Numbered from the stretch's first letter, positions 37,430-48,228 are shown. The stretch is DNA of 64,000 bases from Telmatospirillum sp. (GCA_009712185.1 WASQ01000143.1:71519-135518); one strand, 5' to 3'. The notes: generated by a model not told the origin, from the letters alone. Numbers and translations: made by a program.

Positions 37430-37738
37430 CTACCCTTTCATCTGGTTGATGTCTTGCACCGCGATGGTGCCGCGGTTGCGGAAGAAGACGACGACGATGG
37501 CGAGACCGATGGCCGCCTCCGCCGCCGCGACGGTCAAGACGAACATGGCGAAGACCTGCCCCACCAGATCGTTCAGGAAGTGCGAGAAGGCGACGAAGTT
37601 CAGATTGACCGCGAGAAGCATCAACTCGATCGACATCAGGATGATGATGACGTTCTTCCGGTTGAGGAAGATGCCGAACACCCCCAGCGTGAACAGGATC
37701 GCCCCGACGGTCAGATAATGAGCAAGACCGATTTCCAT
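37430..37738 (-). CDS. nuoK: NADH-quinone oxidoreductase subunit K
   Basis: A small membrane subunit of complex I with 102 residues and three helices. The two buried Glu residues of the proton channel are in [11 protein letters not shown] and [13 protein letters not shown]. The ATG is at 37738, 2 nt after nuoJ, and the spacing to nuoL is 6 nt. Length and motifs are normal. Confidence 0.95.
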   Translation of the reverse strand: MEIGLAHYLTVGAILFTLGVFGIFLNRKNVIIILMSIELMLLAVNLNFVAFSHFLNDLVGQVFAMFVLTVAAAEAAIGLAIVVVFFRNRGTIAVQDINQMKG

Positions 37739-37740
37739 GA

Positions 37741-38352
37741 TCAGATCCCTCCCCCGCTCGGCACCTTGCGGATTTCGACCGACTGGGCCTTGGTCCGGGC
37801 GACCTGTGCCGCGATATTCTGCTTTCGCACACCGGCGCGGGTCCTGAGCGTCAGGAGAATGGTTCCGATCATCGCCACCAGGAGAACCAGGCCGGCGACC
37901 TGGAACAGATAGAAGTAATCGGTGTAGAGCAGCCGCCCCAGGGCCTCGGTATTGGTCATCACCGACGGATCGGGCGTCCTGGAGCCCACCGATAACGGCG
38001 CCTCGGGCGCGAAGGACCAGCCCCCGAACACCAGCACCAGTTCCGCCAGCAGGATGAGGCCGATCAGCCCGCCGGTCGGCAGGTATTGGAGAAAGCCCTC
38101 GCGCAGGCGCAGATAATTGATGTCGAGCAGCATGACGACGAACAGGAACAGCACCGCGACCGCGCCGACATAGACGACCACCAGCACCATCGCCAGGAAC
38201 TCCGCCCCGGCCAGAAGGAACAGCCCGGCGGCGTTGAAGAAGGTGAGGATCAGGAACAGCACCGCATGGACCGGGTTGCGCGCCGAGATCACCATGACGC
38301 CGCTCGCCACCGCGACCGCGGCGAACAGGTAGAACACCAGAGCCTGGATCAT
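37741..38352 (-). CDS. nuoJ: NADH-quinone oxidoreductase subunit J
   Basis: A membrane subunit of complex I, 203 residues with five helices. Helix 3, with [17 protein letters not shown], is the conserved helix that carries the pi-bulge and changes shape in turnover. The C-terminal 40 residues are polar and less conserved ([19 protein letters not shown]). The ATG at 38352 overlaps the stop of a possible 35-codon gene (CTATGA). Confidence 0.95.
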   Translation of the reverse strand: MIQALVFYLFAAVAVASGVMVISARNPVHAVLFLILTFFNAAGLFLLAGAEFLAMVLVVVYVGAVAVLFLFVVMLLDINYLRLREGFLQYLPTGGLIGLILLAELVLVFGGWSFAPEAPLSVGSRTPDPSVMTNTEALGRLLYTDYFYLFQVAGLVLLVAMIGTILLTLRTRAGVRKQNIAAQVARTKAQSVEIRKVPSGGGI

Positions 38353-38456
38353 AGGGCGCCCCCCCGATTGACAGTGTATCCGGCCGCCACCGGGTCCGCC
38401 CCCTGGCGGAACCCGGAGCCGGCGGGACCGGTTCCGAACGGACTTGCGGTCATCAT
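38349..38456 (-). CDS. Possible 35-residue small protein between nuoI and nuoJ
   Basis: The frame starts ATG ATG 4 nt after the nuoI stop, with GAGGGA between, and its TGA overlaps the nuoJ ATG by 4 nt. The product would be [19 protein letters not shown] followed by [16 protein letters not shown]: Gly/Ala/Pro-rich, with no membrane helix. By hand I count 27 of 35 third positions as G or C. Elsewhere in this operon neighbouring genes are 20 nt apart or less, so 108 unused nt would be unusual. It may instead only carry ribosomes from nuoI to nuoJ. Confidence 0.4.
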   Translation of the reverse strand: MMTASPFGTGPAGSGFRQGADPVAAGYTVNRGGAL

Positions 38457-38460
38457 TCCC

Positions 38461-38949
38461 TCAGCGGTAAGGCGCGTCGGCATTGAGCCGCGCGGCCAGT
38501 TCTGTTTCCCATCGGTCGCCGTTCGACAGCAGTTTTGCCTTGTCATACATCAGCTCCGCCCGGGTCTCGGCGGCGAATTCGAAATTGGGGCCTTCGACGA
38601 TGGCATCCACCGGGCAGGCCTCCTGGCAGAATCCGCAGTAAATGCATTTCGTCATGTCGATGTCGTAGCGGGTCGTACGCCGGCTGCCGTCGGCGCGCGG
38701 CTCGGCCTCGATGGTGATGGCCTGGGCCGGACAGACCGCCTCGCACAGCTTGCAGGCGATACAGCGTTCCTCGCCATTGGGATAACGCCGGAGCGCGTGC
38801 TCGCCGCGGAACCGCGGGCTCAAGGGATTTTTCTCGAAGGGATAGTTGATGGTCACCTTCGGGGTGAAAAAGTAACGCAGCGTCACGGCCATCCCGGAAA
38901 GAAGCTCGGTCAGCAGCCAGGTCCGCGCGGTACGATCGAGGAACGACAT
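38461..38949 (-). CDS. nuoI: NADH-quinone oxidoreductase subunit I
   Basis: The peripheral-arm subunit carrying two [4Fe-4S] clusters (N6a, N6b) next to the quinone site. It has 162 residues from the ATG at 38949 ([19 protein letters not shown]); a start at 38964 would add five. The two cluster motifs are [16 protein letters not shown] and [16 protein letters not shown]. An N-terminal amphipathic helix anchors it to NuoH. It is 11 nt after nuoH. Confidence 0.96.
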   Translation of the reverse strand: MSFLDRTARTWLLTELLSGMAVTLRYFFTPKVTINYPFEKNPLSPRFRGEHALRRYPNGEERCIACKLCEAVCPAQAITIEAEPRADGSRRTTRYDIDMTKCIYCGFCQEACPVDAIVEGPNFEFAAETRAELMYDKAKLLSNGDRWETELAARLNADAPYR

Positions 38950-38960
38950 GGGCTTTCTCC

Positions 38961-39974
38961 TCACTTCGGCAGCAGATCGGCGTATTCCAGCACGCCCGCT
39001 GTCAGCACCAGCCAGACCAGCGAGAAGGGCAGGAACACCTTCCAGCCCAACCGCATCAGCTGATCGAAGCGATAGCGGGGGAAGGTGGCGCGGATCCAGA
39101 GGAAGCCGAACAGCAGAACGGAGACTTTAAGCGCGAACCAGATCACCCCCGGAATCAGGGTGAAGGGCGCGAAGGGGATCGGGGACAGCCAGCCGCCAAG
39201 GAACAGAACCGTTGTCATGGCGCAGACCAGGATCATGTTCCCGTACTCGCCCAGATAGAAAAGGGCGAACGTCATCGACGAGTATTCGACGTTGTAACCG
39301 GTCACCAGTTCCGACTCGGCCTCAAGCAGGTCGAAGGGCGACCGGTTGGTTTCGGCAAGGCAGGACGTATAGAAGATCACGAACATCGGCAGGTGCCAGA
39401 AGACGAACCAGCCCCGCTCCGCCTGCGCGTGAACGATGTCCGACAGATTGAGGGACCCGACGCACAGCAGCACCGAAATCATCACGAAGCCGATCGACAC
39501 CTCGTAGGACACCATCTGCGCGGCGGCGCGCAGGCCTCCCAGAAAGGCGTATTTCGAATTCGACGCCCAGCCGGCCATGATGATCCCGTAAACGCCGAGG
39601 CTCGAAATGGCGAACAGATAAAGCACCCCGACATTGATATTGGCGAGAACCCATCCCTCGTCGAAGGGGATGACCGCCCAGGCCACCAGGGCCAGAATGA
39701 AGGTGAGGGCCGGGGACAGGAAGAAAACCGCCTTGTTCGCCCCGGTGGGGATGATGGTTTCCTTGAAGAACAGCTTGAGGCCGTCGGCGATGGGCTGCAA
39801 CAGCCCGAACGGGCCCACCACATTGGGCCCCTTGCGCATCTGGATGGCGCCGATGACCTTGCGCTCGGCCAGCGTCAGATAGGCCACCGCCAGCATGAAG
39901 GGCAGCACGATGGCAAGGATCCGCGCGACGATCATCACCGTCGGCCAGACATAGCCAGTCCAGAGCTCAGCCAT
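38961..39974 (-). CDS. nuoH: NADH-quinone oxidoreductase subunit H
   Basis: The membrane subunit that with NuoB and NuoD forms the quinone chamber. It has 337 residues and eight helices. Conserved acidic residues are in [19 protein letters not shown] and the E-channel region. I use the ATG at 39974 ([11 protein letters not shown]), which has AGGAGAGG upstream and overlaps the nuoG end by 8 nt; the frame extends to 40001 but without a binding site. Confidence 0.95.
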   Translation of the reverse strand: MAELWTGYVWPTVMIVARILAIVLPFMLAVAYLTLAERKVIGAIQMRKGPNVVGPFGLLQPIADGLKLFFKETIIPTGANKAVFFLSPALTFILALVAWAVIPFDEGWVLANINVGVLYLFAISSLGVYGIIMAGWASNSKYAFLGGLRAAAQMVSYEVSIGFVMISVLLCVGSLNLSDIVHAQAERGWFVFWHLPMFVIFYTSCLAETNRSPFDLLEAESELVTGYNVEYSSMTFALFYLGEYGNMILVCAMTTVLFLGGWLSPIPFAPFTLIPGVIWFALKVSVLLFGFLWIRATFPRYRFDQLMRLGWKVFLPFSLVWLVLTAGVLEYADLLPK

Positions 39975-42027
39975 GGGTCCCGGTCCTCTCCTGGGCGTCA
40001 CCGGCGAAGGCGGCCGTGCAGGCGGCCATCGTCCTGGAAGCGCGGCTGATGGGGTCGGTCATGTAGAAATTGTCCACCGGAGAGGAAAGCCGGGCGGCAT
40101 CGGGCGCTCCCTCCTCGCCGAACGGCACCCATACGGGCGGAAGCTGCGCCTGGACGCGTCCGAAGACCGGGCTCACCTCGGCCAGCCGCTTGCGCACCTC
40201 AGCCAGCGTGTCATAGGCCGGGCGATGCCCCAAAGCCTCGGCCAGGGCACGCAGGATCTTCCAGTCCTCGCGCGCCTCGCCGGGTGGAAACACCGCCATC
40301 TGGGTATGCTGGACGCGGCCTTCGGTATTGACGTAGGTGGCCGATTTCTCGGTGTAGGCGGCACCGGGAAGAATGACGTCGGCGCGGTGCGCCCCCGCGT
40401 CGCCATGGTGCCCCTGATAGATCACGAACGCGTTGCCAAGGCGCGACATGTCGATCTCGTCGGCGCCCAGAAGATAGACCACCTCGATGGCGCCGCCGGC
40501 CGCTCCCTCCAGGATCCCGGCAACGTCGCGCCCGTCGGCCCCGGGCACCAGCCCGAGATCGAGCGCCGCCACCCGGGCCGCCGCCAGATGCAGGACGTTG
40601 AAGCCGTTCCAGTCGGCCGTCACCATCCCGGTGGCTTCGGCGATCCGGCGCGCCAGTCCGAGAAGGATGGCGCCGTCGGAGCGGGCCAGCGCCCCCTGCC
40701 CGATGACCAGCATCGGCTTGCGGGCCGTCTTCAGAACCTCGGCGAAGGGATGCCGTCCCTCGGCAATGGCGGTCAGAAGGGCCGGATCGTCTCCCAGATG
40801 GTCATAACGATAGGTGAGATCGGCCTCGGGCCCCACGGCGGCGATCGGAAAGCCGCCCCGGCGCCAGCGCTTGCGGATGCGCGCGTTCAGGACCGGCGCC
40901 TCCTTGCGCGGATTCGTGCCGATCAGCAACAGGGCATCGGCGTCCTCAATACCGGCAATCCCGCTGTTGAACACGTAGGAGCAGCGCGGCCCCGACAGCC
41001 GGGCGCCATCCTGCCGGCCATCCAGATGGGGAGATCCCAGCCGGCCGAACAGGTCTTTCAGGACGACCATGCTTTCCGCGTCGGCGAGATCGCCCGCGAT
41101 GCCGGCGATCCGCGTTCCCGGCACACCTTGCAGGCGGCGCGCGATCGCGGCGAAAGCGTCGGCCCAGCTCGCCTCGACCAGCTTGCCGTCGCGGCGCACA
41201 TAGGGCCGGTCAAGACGCTGGCGGGTCAAAGCGTCACAGGCGAAGCGGCTTTTGTCCGACAGCCACTCCTCGTTCACGTCGTCATTGACACGCGGCAGAA
41301 CCCGCATGACCTGATTGCCGCGGCTGTCGATCCGGATGGCGGCGCCAACGGCGTCCAGCACATCGATGCTCTCGGTCTTCTTCAGCTCCCAGGACCGCGC
41401 GGTAAAGGCGTACGGCTTGCTGGTCAGGGCGCCGACGGGGCAAAGATCGATGATGTTGCCCGACAGCTCCGAGGACAGAACCTTCTCGACATAGGTTCCG
41501 ACTTCCATGTTCTCACCGCGCCCGGTGGCGCCCAGCTCCGGAACGCCGGCGATCTCCTTGATGAAGCGGACGCAGCGCGTGCAGTGGATGCAGCGGGTCA
41601 TGGTGGTCTTGACCAGCGGACCGAAGTCCTTCTCCTTGACGGCGCGCTTGCCCTCGCCATAGCGTCCCCGGTCGCAACCATAGGCCATGGTCTCGTCCTG
41701 AAGGTCGCATTCTCCACCCTGGTCGCAGATCGGGCAGTCGAGCGGATGATTGATCAGCAGGAATTCCAGCGCGCCGCGCCGGGCCTTGGCAACGACGGGC
41801 GTGTCGGTGCGCACCACCATGCCCTCGCTCACCGGCATGGCGCAGGACGCCACGGGCTTCGGGCTGTTCGCCACCTCCACCATGCACATGCGGCAGTTGC
41901 CGGCGACGGCCAGCCGCTCGTGATAACAGAAACGGGGAATTTCGATGCCTAGGACTTCGGCGGCCTGCAGGATCGATGTCCCTGCCTCGACCTCTACCTC
42001 GCGTCCATCGATGGTCAGTTTGGGCAT
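39967..42027 (-). CDS. nuoG: NADH-quinone oxidoreductase subunit G
   Basis: The large peripheral-arm iron-sulfur subunit, 686 residues. The N-terminal ferredoxin-like domain has [20 protein letters not shown] (2Fe-2S, N1b) and [22 protein letters not shown] and the following Cys residues (about 95-160) bind N4/N5-type clusters. A molybdopterin-oxidoreductase-like domain without cofactor fills the rest. The length is typical for alphaproteobacteria. The ATG is at 42027, 9 nt after nuoF. Confidence 0.95.
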   Translation of the reverse strand: MPKLTIDGREVEVEAGTSILQAAEVLGIEIPRFCYHERLAVAGNCRMCMVEVANSPKPVASCAMPVSEGMVVRTDTPVVAKARRGALEFLLINHPLDCPICDQGGECDLQDETMAYGCDRGRYGEGKRAVKEKDFGPLVKTTMTRCIHCTRCVRFIKEIAGVPELGATGRGENMEVGTYVEKVLSSELSGNIIDLCPVGALTSKPYAFTARSWELKKTESIDVLDAVGAAIRIDSRGNQVMRVLPRVNDDVNEEWLSDKSRFACDALTRQRLDRPYVRRDGKLVEASWADAFAAIARRLQGVPGTRIAGIAGDLADAESMVVLKDLFGRLGSPHLDGRQDGARLSGPRCSYVFNSGIAGIEDADALLLIGTNPRKEAPVLNARIRKRWRRGGFPIAAVGPEADLTYRYDHLGDDPALLTAIAEGRHPFAEVLKTARKPMLVIGQGALARSDGAILLGLARRIAEATGMVTADWNGFNVLHLAAARVAALDLGLVPGADGRDVAGILEGAAGGAIEVVYLLGADEIDMSRLGNAFVIYQGHHGDAGAHRADVILPGAAYTEKSATYVNTEGRVQHTQMAVFPPGEAREDWKILRALAEALGHRPAYDTLAEVRKRLAEVSPVFGRVQAQLPPVWVPFGEEGAPDAARLSSPVDNFYMTDPISRASRTMAACTAAFAGDAQERTGTHG

Positions 42028-42036
42028 GTCATCTCC

Positions 42037-43320
42037 TCAGGCGGCAACGGCGTTGGCACGGGCTTCGGCAATCCGCCGTTCCATTTCCGGGCGGAAGCTG
42101 CGGATCAGCCCCTGAACGGGCCAGGCCGCGGCGTCCCCCAGCGCGCAGATGGTGTGGCCTTCGATCTGCCGGGTCACCTCCTCCAGCATATCGATCTCCT
42201 TGACGGTGGCCTGGCCGGTGGACATCCGTTCCATGACGCGCCACAGCCATCCGGTGCCTTCGCGGCAGGGGGTGCACTGGCCGCAACTCTCATGCTTGTA
42301 GAAACGGGACAGACGCGTGATGGCGCGCACGATATCGGTGGATTTGTCCATGACGATCACCGCCGCCGTGCCGAGACCCGAGCGCACATCGCGCAGGGAA
42401 TCGAAATCCATCAGCACCGTATCGCAGACCGAACGCGTCAGAACCGGCACCGACGACCCGCCCGGAATCACCGCCAGCAGATTGTCCCAGCCGCCCCGCA
42501 CGCCACCGGCATGTTTCTCGATCAGCTCCTTCAGGGGGATGCCCATCTCCTCTTCCACATTGCAGGGCCGCTCGACATGGCCCGAAATGCAGAAGACCTT
42601 GGTGCCGCTGTTTTTCGGCCGGCCGAGACCGGCGAACCAGGCGGCGCCGCGCCGCAGGATGGTCGGAGCGACGGCGATCGATTCGACATTGTTGACGGTG
42701 GTCGGACAGCCATAAAGGCCGACCCCTGCGGGGAACGGCGGCTTCAGGCGCGGCTGGCCCTTATGCCCCTCCAGCGACTGGATGAGCGCGGTTTCCTCGC
42801 CGCAGATGTAGGCGCCGGCGCCACGGTAGACATAAAGGTCGAAGTCCCAGCCCGACCCGCAGGCGTTCTTGCCGATCAGGCCTGCCGCATAGGCCTCGTC
42901 GATCGCGGTTTGAAGATGCTCCGCCTCGCGGATGAATTCGCCCCGGATATAGATGTAGCAGGCATGCGCGCGCATCGCGAAACTGGCGATCAGGCATCCC
43001 TCGACCAGCTTGTGCGGATCGTGGCGGATGATGTCGCGGTCCTTGCAGGTTCCGGGTTCGCCCTCGTCGGCATTGACCACCAGATAATGCGGACGCGGCC
43101 CCTCCTCCTTCGGCATGAAGGACCATTTGAGGCCGGTGGGAAATCCGGCGCCGCCGCGCCCCCTGAGGCCCGAGGTCTTCATTTCCTCGATGATCCAGGC
43201 GGGCCCCTTCTCCAGGATCTCCCGGGTATTATCCCAGTCGCCTCTCGACCGTGCGCCGGCCAGCCGCCAATCGCCGATGCCGTAAAGATTGGTGAAGACG
43301 CGGTCCTTGTCATGCAGCAT
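42037..43320 (-). CDS. nuoF: NADH-quinone oxidoreductase subunit F
   Basis: Binds NADH and FMN and carries the N3 [4Fe-4S] cluster; the electron entry point of complex I. It has 427 residues. The FMN/NADH site includes [15 protein letters not shown] (about residue 55) and [13 protein letters not shown]. The cluster motif is [12 protein letters not shown] (about residue 345) with a later Cys in [12 protein letters not shown]. The ATG is at 43320, just after nuoE. Confidence 0.96.
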   Translation of the reverse strand: MLHDKDRVFTNLYGIGDWRLAGARSRGDWDNTREILEKGPAWIIEEMKTSGLRGRGGAGFPTGLKWSFMPKEEGPRPHYLVVNADEGEPGTCKDRDIIRHDPHKLVEGCLIASFAMRAHACYIYIRGEFIREAEHLQTAIDEAYAAGLIGKNACGSGWDFDLYVYRGAGAYICGEETALIQSLEGHKGQPRLKPPFPAGVGLYGCPTTVNNVESIAVAPTILRRGAAWFAGLGRPKNSGTKVFCISGHVERPCNVEEEMGIPLKELIEKHAGGVRGGWDNLLAVIPGGSSVPVLTRSVCDTVLMDFDSLRDVRSGLGTAAVIVMDKSTDIVRAITRLSRFYKHESCGQCTPCREGTGWLWRVMERMSTGQATVKEIDMLEEVTRQIEGHTICALGDAAAWPVQGLIRSFRPEMERRIAEARANAVAA

Positions 43321-43321
43321 C

Positions 43322-43951
43322 TCAGGCCTCCCCGGCTGTGCGCGGCGACGGGGCCACGGGGGTCAGAAGAGTGGTGGGGCCGCCCTCGGGCGCCGATCCC
43401 TGCCGTCCCCTGGATGATCCCGGCGTCGGGGTTTCCCCGCGCTTGAAAGCGCGGATCAGTTCCTTGGTGCTCTCGACATCCAGATCCTCGTAATAGTCGT
43501 CGCCGACCCAGATCACCGGGGCATTGACGCAGGCACCCAGGCATTCGACCTCGGACAGGGTGAACATCCCGTCGGCCGTGGTCTGGCCGATCCCGATCCC
43601 CAGTTCCGTCTCGCAGGTCGCGACGATATCGGCGGACCCGCGCAACATGCAGGGAAGATTGGTGCAGACCTGCAAATGGTAACGGCCGGTCGGCTTCAAC
43701 TGGAACATGCTGTAGAAGGTGGCGACCTCATAGACCTCGATCGGCGCCACCTCCAGCATGGCGGCGACGGCATTCATCGCCGCCAGGGACACCCAGCCCT
43801 CCTGGCGCTGCGCCAGATCGAGCAGCGGGAGCATGGCGCTGCGCTGGCGTCCGGCCGGATGCTTGGCGATCAGCGCCTTCGCCTTGTCCAGGTTGTCAGC
43901 CGTAAAGGCGAAGCTGTCCGGCTGAAAGGATTGGTCTTGGCTCTGGCTCAT
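43322..43951 (-). CDS. nuoE: NADH-quinone oxidoreductase subunit E
   Basis: The thioredoxin-like subunit with the N1a [2Fe-2S] cluster that pairs with NuoF. The first 165 or so residues are conserved, with ligands in [13 protein letters not shown] and [12 protein letters not shown]. The C-terminal 35 residues ([17 protein letters not shown] and on) are Pro/Gly-rich and specific to this group. The start at 43951 overlaps the nuoD stop by 4 nt. Confidence 0.95.
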   Translation of the reverse strand: MSQSQDQSFQPDSFAFTADNLDKAKALIAKHPAGRQRSAMLPLLDLAQRQEGWVSLAAMNAVAAMLEVAPIEVYEVATFYSMFQLKPTGRYHLQVCTNLPCMLRGSADIVATCETELGIGIGQTTADGMFTLSEVECLGACVNAPVIWVGDDYYEDLDVESTKELIRAFKRGETPTPGSSRGRQGSAPEGGPTTLLTPVAPSPRTAGEA

Positions 43952-45126
43952 CGGTCAATCTCACCGAAAACGATGTCAATGGAGCCGATGTTCGCGACCA
44001 CATCGGCCAGCATATGTCCCCGGGACATGAAGTCGATGCCCTGAAGATGGGCGAAGGCGGGAGGACGGATCTTGCACCGGTAGGGGCGGTTGCTGCCGTC
44101 CGACACCAGATAGACGCCGAACTCACCCTTGGGGGTCTCGATCACGGTGTAGGTTTCGCCCGCAGGAACGTGAAATCCCTCGGTGAACAGCTTGAAATGA
44201 TGGATCAACGCCTCCATTGACGACTTCATTTCGGCACGGGGCGGCGGGGCGATTTTCCGGTCATCGACGCGCACGGGACCGGACGGCATCTTCTCGATGC
44301 ACTGGCGCATCAGACGCACCGACTGCTTCATCTCCTCCACCCGCACATTGTAGCGGTCGTAGCAGTCGCCGTTCTTGCCGATCGGAATGTCGAAATCGAG
44401 CTGGTCATACACCGCGTAAGGCTGAGATTTGCGCAGATCCCAGGGAATCCCGGAGGCCCGCAGATTGGGGCCGGAGAATCCCCAGTCCAGCGCCTCCTGC
44501 TGCGAGACGATGCCGATATCGATGGTCCGCTGCTTGAAAATCCGGTTCTCGTTCAGCAGGGCTTCGATGTCGTCCAGCACCTTGGGGAAGGACTCGGTCC
44601 AGGCATGGATGTCCTCGGCCAGACCCGCCGGCATGTCGAGAGCGACGCCGCCGACACGGTAGTAGGCCGCGTGCAGGCGCGCGCCGCATACCCGCTCGGA
44701 GAACGCCATCAGCTTTTCGCGCTCCTCGAACCCGTAGAGCATCGGCGACATGGCGCCGACATCCATCGCGAAGGAGGTGGTGTTCAGGAGGTGATTGGTG
44801 ATCCGCCCCAGTTCGTCGAACAGGACACGGATGAATTGCGCGCGGGGCGGAGCCTCGATCCCCAGGAGTTTCTCCACCGCCAGACAGAAGGCGTGCTCCT
44901 GGTTCATCGGACAGACATAGTCCAGCCGGTCGAAGTAGGGAACGGCCTGAAGATAGCTCTTATACTCGATCAGCTTTTCGGTGCCGCGGTGAAGAAGGCC
45001 GATATGCGTGTCGGTGCGGTCGACGATCTCGCCCGACATCTCAAGGACCATCCTCATCACGCCGTGGGCGGCGGGATGCTGGGGTCCGAAGTTGATGGAA
45101 TAGCTCTTGATCTCGGCATCGGCCAT
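43948..45126 (-). CDS. nuoD: NADH-quinone oxidoreductase subunit D
   Basis: The 49-kDa-type subunit that lines the quinone pocket; it is related to NiFe hydrogenase large subunits without the metal. It has 392 residues from the ATG at 45126, preceded by GGAGGG. The quinone-site His and Tyr are in [15 protein letters not shown] and the next segment ([18 protein letters not shown]). The C-terminus reads [11 protein letters not shown]. NuoC and NuoD are separate genes here, not fused as in E. coli. Confidence 0.96.
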   Translation of the reverse strand: MADAEIKSYSINFGPQHPAAHGVMRMVLEMSGEIVDRTDTHIGLLHRGTEKLIEYKSYLQAVPYFDRLDYVCPMNQEHAFCLAVEKLLGIEAPPRAQFIRVLFDELGRITNHLLNTTSFAMDVGAMSPMLYGFEEREKLMAFSERVCGARLHAAYYRVGGVALDMPAGLAEDIHAWTESFPKVLDDIEALLNENRIFKQRTIDIGIVSQQEALDWGFSGPNLRASGIPWDLRKSQPYAVYDQLDFDIPIGKNGDCYDRYNVRVEEMKQSVRLMRQCIEKMPSGPVRVDDRKIAPPPRAEMKSSMEALIHHFKLFTEGFHVPAGETYTVIETPKGEFGVYLVSDGSNRPYRCKIRPPAFAHLQGIDFMSRGHMLADVVANIGSIDIVFGEIDR

Positions 45127-45128
45127 GA

Positions 45129-45722
45129 TCAACCCTCCGCCTTTTCGTCACCGGGAAGCACGCCTTCCCAGGGACTGAGGAAATCGAAATTGCGGAAATC
45201 CTGGGTGAGCTTGACCGGCTCATAGACCACGCGCTTCTGTTCGTCGTCGTAGCGGCGCTCAACGAACCCGGTCAGCGGGAAATCCTTTCGCAACGGATGC
45301 CCTTCGAACCCATAGTCGGTGAGAATGCGCCGCAGATCCGGGTGATCGGCAAAGGGAATGCCGAACATGTCCCAGACCTCCCGCTCGAACCAGCCGGCCG
45401 AGGAGAAGATGCCGGTCGCCGTCGGAACCGGCGTATCCTCGCCCACGGTGACCTTGACGCGGATCCGCTGATTCTGCTTCAGGGACAGCAGATTGTAGAC
45501 GACCTCGAAGCGTTGTTCGCGTTCGGGATAGTCGACCGCGGTCACGTCCATCAATTGCTTGAACAGGCAGTTGGTGTCGTCGCGCAGAAAGGTCAGAACC
45601 TTTCCAATGGCCGCAGCGCGCACGGTGATCACCAGCTCGCCTTTCGGCAATTTGGTCGACAGGACATCCTGTGACAGCGCAGCGGTAATGTAGTCGCCCA
45701 GGTCTTGCAGAGCTTGCGTCAT
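45129..45722 (-). CDS. nuoC: NADH-quinone oxidoreductase subunit C
   Basis: The 30-kDa-type peripheral-arm subunit, 197 residues. The start is the ATG at 45722 ([20 protein letters not shown]), not the longer frame from 45923, whose first 67 residues are antisense to nuoB. The diagnostic ERERVWDMFGI-type segment is [20 protein letters not shown] near residue 115. [20 protein letters not shown] follows. It is 28 nt downstream of nuoB. Confidence 0.95.
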   Translation of the reverse strand: MTQALQDLGDYITAALSQDVLSTKLPKGELVITVRAAAIGKVLTFLRDDTNCLFKQLMDVTAVDYPEREQRFEVVYNLLSLKQNQRIRVKVTVGEDTPVPTATGIFSSAGWFEREVWDMFGIPFADHPDLRRILTDYGFEGHPLRKDFPLTGFVERRYDDEQKRVVYEPVKLTQDFRNFDFLSPWEGVLPGDEKAEG

Positions 45723-45750
45723 GATCACTCGCCGAATGGCAGAAAAAAAA

Positions 45751-46278
45751 TCAACGCGCGATCGTGTTGGTGCGCTTGATTTTCTTTTGAAGTTGGAGAA
45801 TGCCGTACAGAAGGGCCTCGGCCGTCGGAGGACAGCCGGGAACATAGATGTCGACCGGCACGATGCGGTCGCAGCCGCGGACAACCGAATAGGAATAGTG
45901 ATAATAGCCGCCGCCGTTGGCACAGGATCCCATGGAAATGACCCAGCGGGGTTCCGGCATCTGGTCGTAAACCTTGCGAAGCGCAGGGGCCATTTTGTTG
46001 GTCAGCGTCCCGGCGACGATCATCACGTCGGACTGGCGGGGGCTGGGACGGAACACCACGCCGAACCGGTCCAGATCATAGCGCGCGCAGGCGGTGTGGA
46101 TCATCTCGACGGCGCAGCAGGCAAGCCCGAAGGTCATCGGATACAAGGAGCCCGCGAACGCCCAGTTCGCCAGGGCGTCGACGGTCGACAGCAGGAAGCC
46201 CTTGCGATTGAGTTCCTCGGCGGCGGCCTGAAGAACGGGATCGTTCGCCGCAACCGCGGCCGGAGAGGTCACTCCCAT
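45751..46278 (-). CDS. nuoB: NADH-quinone oxidoreductase subunit B
   Basis: Carries cluster N2, the last electron carrier before quinone. It has 175 residues from the ATG at 46278 (GGGGGCC upstream); ATG at 46299 would add seven residues and overlap nuoA more. N2 ligands are the adjacent cysteines in GLACCAVEM, the Cys in MGSCANGGG and the Cys in [11 protein letters not shown]. It overlaps the nuoA end by about 10 nt. Confidence 0.95.
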   Translation of the reverse strand: MGVTSPAAVAANDPVLQAAAEELNRKGFLLSTVDALANWAFAGSLYPMTFGLACCAVEMIHTACARYDLDRFGVVFRPSPRQSDVMIVAGTLTNKMAPALRKVYDQMPEPRWVISMGSCANGGGYYHYSYSVVRGCDRIVPVDIYVPGCPPTAEALLYGILQLQKKIKRTNTIAR

Positions 46279-46634
46279 TCCAGGGCCCCCTTCTTCCATT
46301 CATAAATGAAGCCGACCGTCAGGATCGCCAGGAACCCGATCATCGACCAGAACCCGAAAAGACCGATTTTTCCGAGCGCCACAGCCCAGGGGAACAGGAA
46401 GGCCACCTCAAGATCGAAAATAATGAAGAGGATGGCGACGAGGTAAAAGCGAACCTCGAACTTGGAACGGGCGTCGTCGAAGGCTTCGAACCCGCATTCG
46501 TAAGCGGAGTCCTTGGCGCTGTCGGGCTTCTGATGCACGACGATCCGGGAGGCACCGATGGCGATGATGGCCACGGCGGTGGCCAGAACGAGAAAGATCA
46601 GTATCGGGAGGTATTCAAGGAGCATCGCGTCCAT
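46269..46634 (-). CDS. nuoA: NADH-quinone oxidoreductase subunit A
   Basis: First gene of the operon; a 121-residue, three-helix membrane subunit. The start is the ATG at 46634, with GGAGGG upstream; the open frame runs on to 46760 but into the promoter region. The flexible loop near the quinone site contains [24 protein letters not shown], split around residues 50-75, with the conserved Cys and Glu. The last helix precedes the tail [11 protein letters not shown]. Confidence 0.95.
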   Translation of the reverse strand: MDAMLLEYLPILIFLVLATAVAIIAIGASRIVVHQKPDSAKDSAYECGFEAFDDARSKFEVRFYLVAILFIIFDLEVAFLFPWAVALGKIGLFGFWSMIGFLAILTVGFIYEWKKGALEWE

Positions 46635-46731
46635 GGTCAAGCCCTCCGCCAGAAATAGACCCGTGAGCGACAAAGACCACCTGCCAAGTTCGCGCCATGG
46701 CAACGGTCTCATCAAACAGATCTGGAGGGAA

Positions 46732-46760
46732 ATGTTAAACAATGGACCGGAAGGCGTCAA
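46732..46760 (-). promoter_or_regulatory. Candidate sigma-70 promoter of the nuo operon
   Basis: Leftward reading gives TTGACG (46760-46755), 17 nt, then TAACAT (46737-46732). The start would be near 46725, about 90 nt before nuoA. It lies between the upstream tRNA-Asp gene and nuoA. Confidence 0.5.
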
Positions 46761-46828
46761 ACAGGGGATAAAGTGGCTATGTCCTCCTACCTAAAGTTTT
46801 AGCCCCGGCCTGCGAAAAGAAAGCGCAG

Positions 46829-46905
46829 TGGCGGGAGTGACGGGGCTCGAACCCGCGACCTTCGGCGTGACAGGCCGACGCTCTAACCAACTGAGCTACA
46901 CCCCC
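46829..46905 (-). tRNA. tRNA-Asp (anticodon GTC)
   Basis: 77 nt including an encoded CCA. Acceptor arms GGGGGTG and CACTCCC pair over seven positions with one G-T, the discriminator base is G as expected for Asp, the anticodon loop is CTGTCAC, and the T-loop is TTCGAGC. It is transcribed toward nuoA. Confidence 0.95.
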
Positions 46906-47266
46906 TGGACAGACCCTCCACGGGTGCCGGTTGTGTAATCCAGGGTCACAAAGCTGTCAAGCGACACACCGTCGATCACACCGCTTTTTGCAACACTTCG
47001 TTTACTGACGGGGAAATGGGAACGCTCAAAGCCACTGCCAAGTGCTTGTTTCATTAAATAGCGACATTGGCGCAATTGGCATTTATATCCCTTTAGGGCG
47101 TAGGGATACGCTTCATATCCATACAGATTTCATGGAAACGGAATTGGAAAATGGGGCGCCGGACTGTTTTCCTCGATCAATGCTTGGGATTCTCCGACGC
47201 CCGGAAATATTACCTACAGAAAATACGGTTTTGGGAAACCATCTGAATACATCTTATGGTTGAATT
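46906..47266. other. AT-rich gap with possible gene remnant
   Basis: No intact gene. From about 47040 to 47265 the DNA is clearly more AT-rich than its neighbours. One + strand frame from 47104 reads GYASYPYRFHGNG and later SPTPGNITYRKYGFGKPSEY, ending near LWLNF at 47268, with protein-like composition but no start codon and an upstream stop at 47101. A second + frame (GTG at 47042 to 47263) is open for 73 codons. It may be a decayed, frameshifted gene end. Confidence 0.3.
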
Positions 47267-47854
47267 TCATTTTGGCGGCAAGGCGGCCAGACGCTTCCCG
47301 ACCTCATCGCGCCGCGCGTCTCCCGCGGGCAGGACGTCGAGGAGACGGGTCCAGAGCGTCCGCGCCTTGTCGGCATGCCCGTCCTGGCTTTCCGCCAGTC
47401 CGATGTAATAGAGACCACCGATGCTGGTGGGATCGAGATCGAGAATCTCCCGCATTGTGGCGACGAAGCCCGCGGGCAGGCGCTGGCCATGGGGCACCGG
47501 ATCGATCTGCGCTTCGGCGAGAACGGTCCGGGCCTCGACGTCCTTCGGCTTCATGGCGATGGCGCGACGCGCCGCATCCTCGGCCTTGGCATATTCCTTG
47601 AATTGGAGATAAGACCTGGCCAGCAACAGCCATTCCTCGGCCGGACCACCGTCACGCGTCAGTCGCGCGGCCATCGCGTCCACCTGATCACGGGTTCCCT
47701 TCATCATCTCGGCCGGCGACAATGAACGCGCCTGACCAGCGGCGGGCGTCGCCGCCTGGGGATCCGGCGGGGTTGCGGTGGCCGGCGCCTCGCCGGCAAG
47801 ACAGGTCATCGGGAAGAACAGGACTGGCAGCAGTGCCAGGACAGAAGGTCGCAT
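47267..47854 (-). CDS. Exported TPR protein, CcmI/CycH C-terminal-like
   Basis: 195 residues with an N-terminal signal or anchor segment (MRPSVLALLPVLFFPMTCLAG). After a Pro/Ala linker, the segment QVDAMAARLTRDGGPAEEWLLLARSY and the two TPR-like units that follow (YAKAEDAARRAIAMKPKDVE; TSIGGLYYIGLAESQDGHAD) resemble the periplasmic part of the cytochrome c maturation protein CcmI, which holds apocytochrome c. No other ccm gene is in the window, so a role in cytochrome maturation is only a suggestion. The ATG is at 47854. It converges with nothing and is divergent from the GNAT gene. Confidence 0.7.
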   Translation of the reverse strand: MRPSVLALLPVLFFPMTCLAGEAPATATPPDPQAATPAAGQARSLSPAEMMKGTRDQVDAMAARLTRDGGPAEEWLLLARSYLQFKEYAKAEDAARRAIAMKPKDVEARTVLAEAQIDPVPHGQRLPAGFVATMREILDLDPTSIGGLYYIGLAESQDGHADKARTLWTRLLDVLPAGDARRDEVGKRLAALPPK

Positions 47855-48228
47855 CAGGTCTCTCCTGAGATGAATCGCGGGTTTGACGACAAACCGGGGT
47901 CCGGCACTCTATCGGGGCGGCCCTGCCGCCACAACAGTCCCCCGCCGTCCCGTCAGGGGCAGTCGGGGATCGCGCGAACCGTCATCAGGGCGGGAACGCC
48001 GCGTCCCCGTCATCTCCGCTCATGCGGGCATTTGTGCGGCGCCGTTTTTGCATGACAGGATTGGACGGGGCAGTGAGATGATCGCAGGATTCCCGTCATT
48101 GGCAGGTTGGCCCCCAGCCCCGTCCCGCCCGATGCCGGCCACATGATCCCGGCTGCCCCCCGCCACCTCCGGCCGTTCCGGAGGGATGGCGTTGACCGGC
48201 CCGGGCCAGGGGACGCACTTGCTCAAAA
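47855..48228. other. Non-coding divergent region with degenerate palindromes
   Basis: 374 nt between the divergent TPR and GNAT genes. It holds several short GC-rich dyads of the GTCATCTCCGC type (for example CCGC-TCAT-GCGG around 48015) and the clearer palindrome listed at 48166. I find no gene and no good promoter match. Confidence 0.5.
48166..48184. repeat. Seven-bp palindrome upstream of the GNAT gene
   Basis: CCTCCGG and CCGGAGG flank CCGTT, 45 nt before the GNAT start. The flanking TTCCGGAGGGATGGCG is close to a segment of the clpP-clpX hairpin (TTCCGGGAGGGATGGCG), so it may be a member of the same repeat family. Confidence 0.4.

Noticed and set aside
33584-37912. Long + strand open frames opposite nuoN, nuoM, nuoL and nuoK
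   Set aside because: They are antisense to conserved nuo genes, and their His/Arg/Asp-rich products show no domain.
46906-47266. Prophage or integrative element at tRNA-Asp
   Set aside because: No integrase, no direct repeat of the tRNA end and only about 230 nt of odd composition; at most a remnant.
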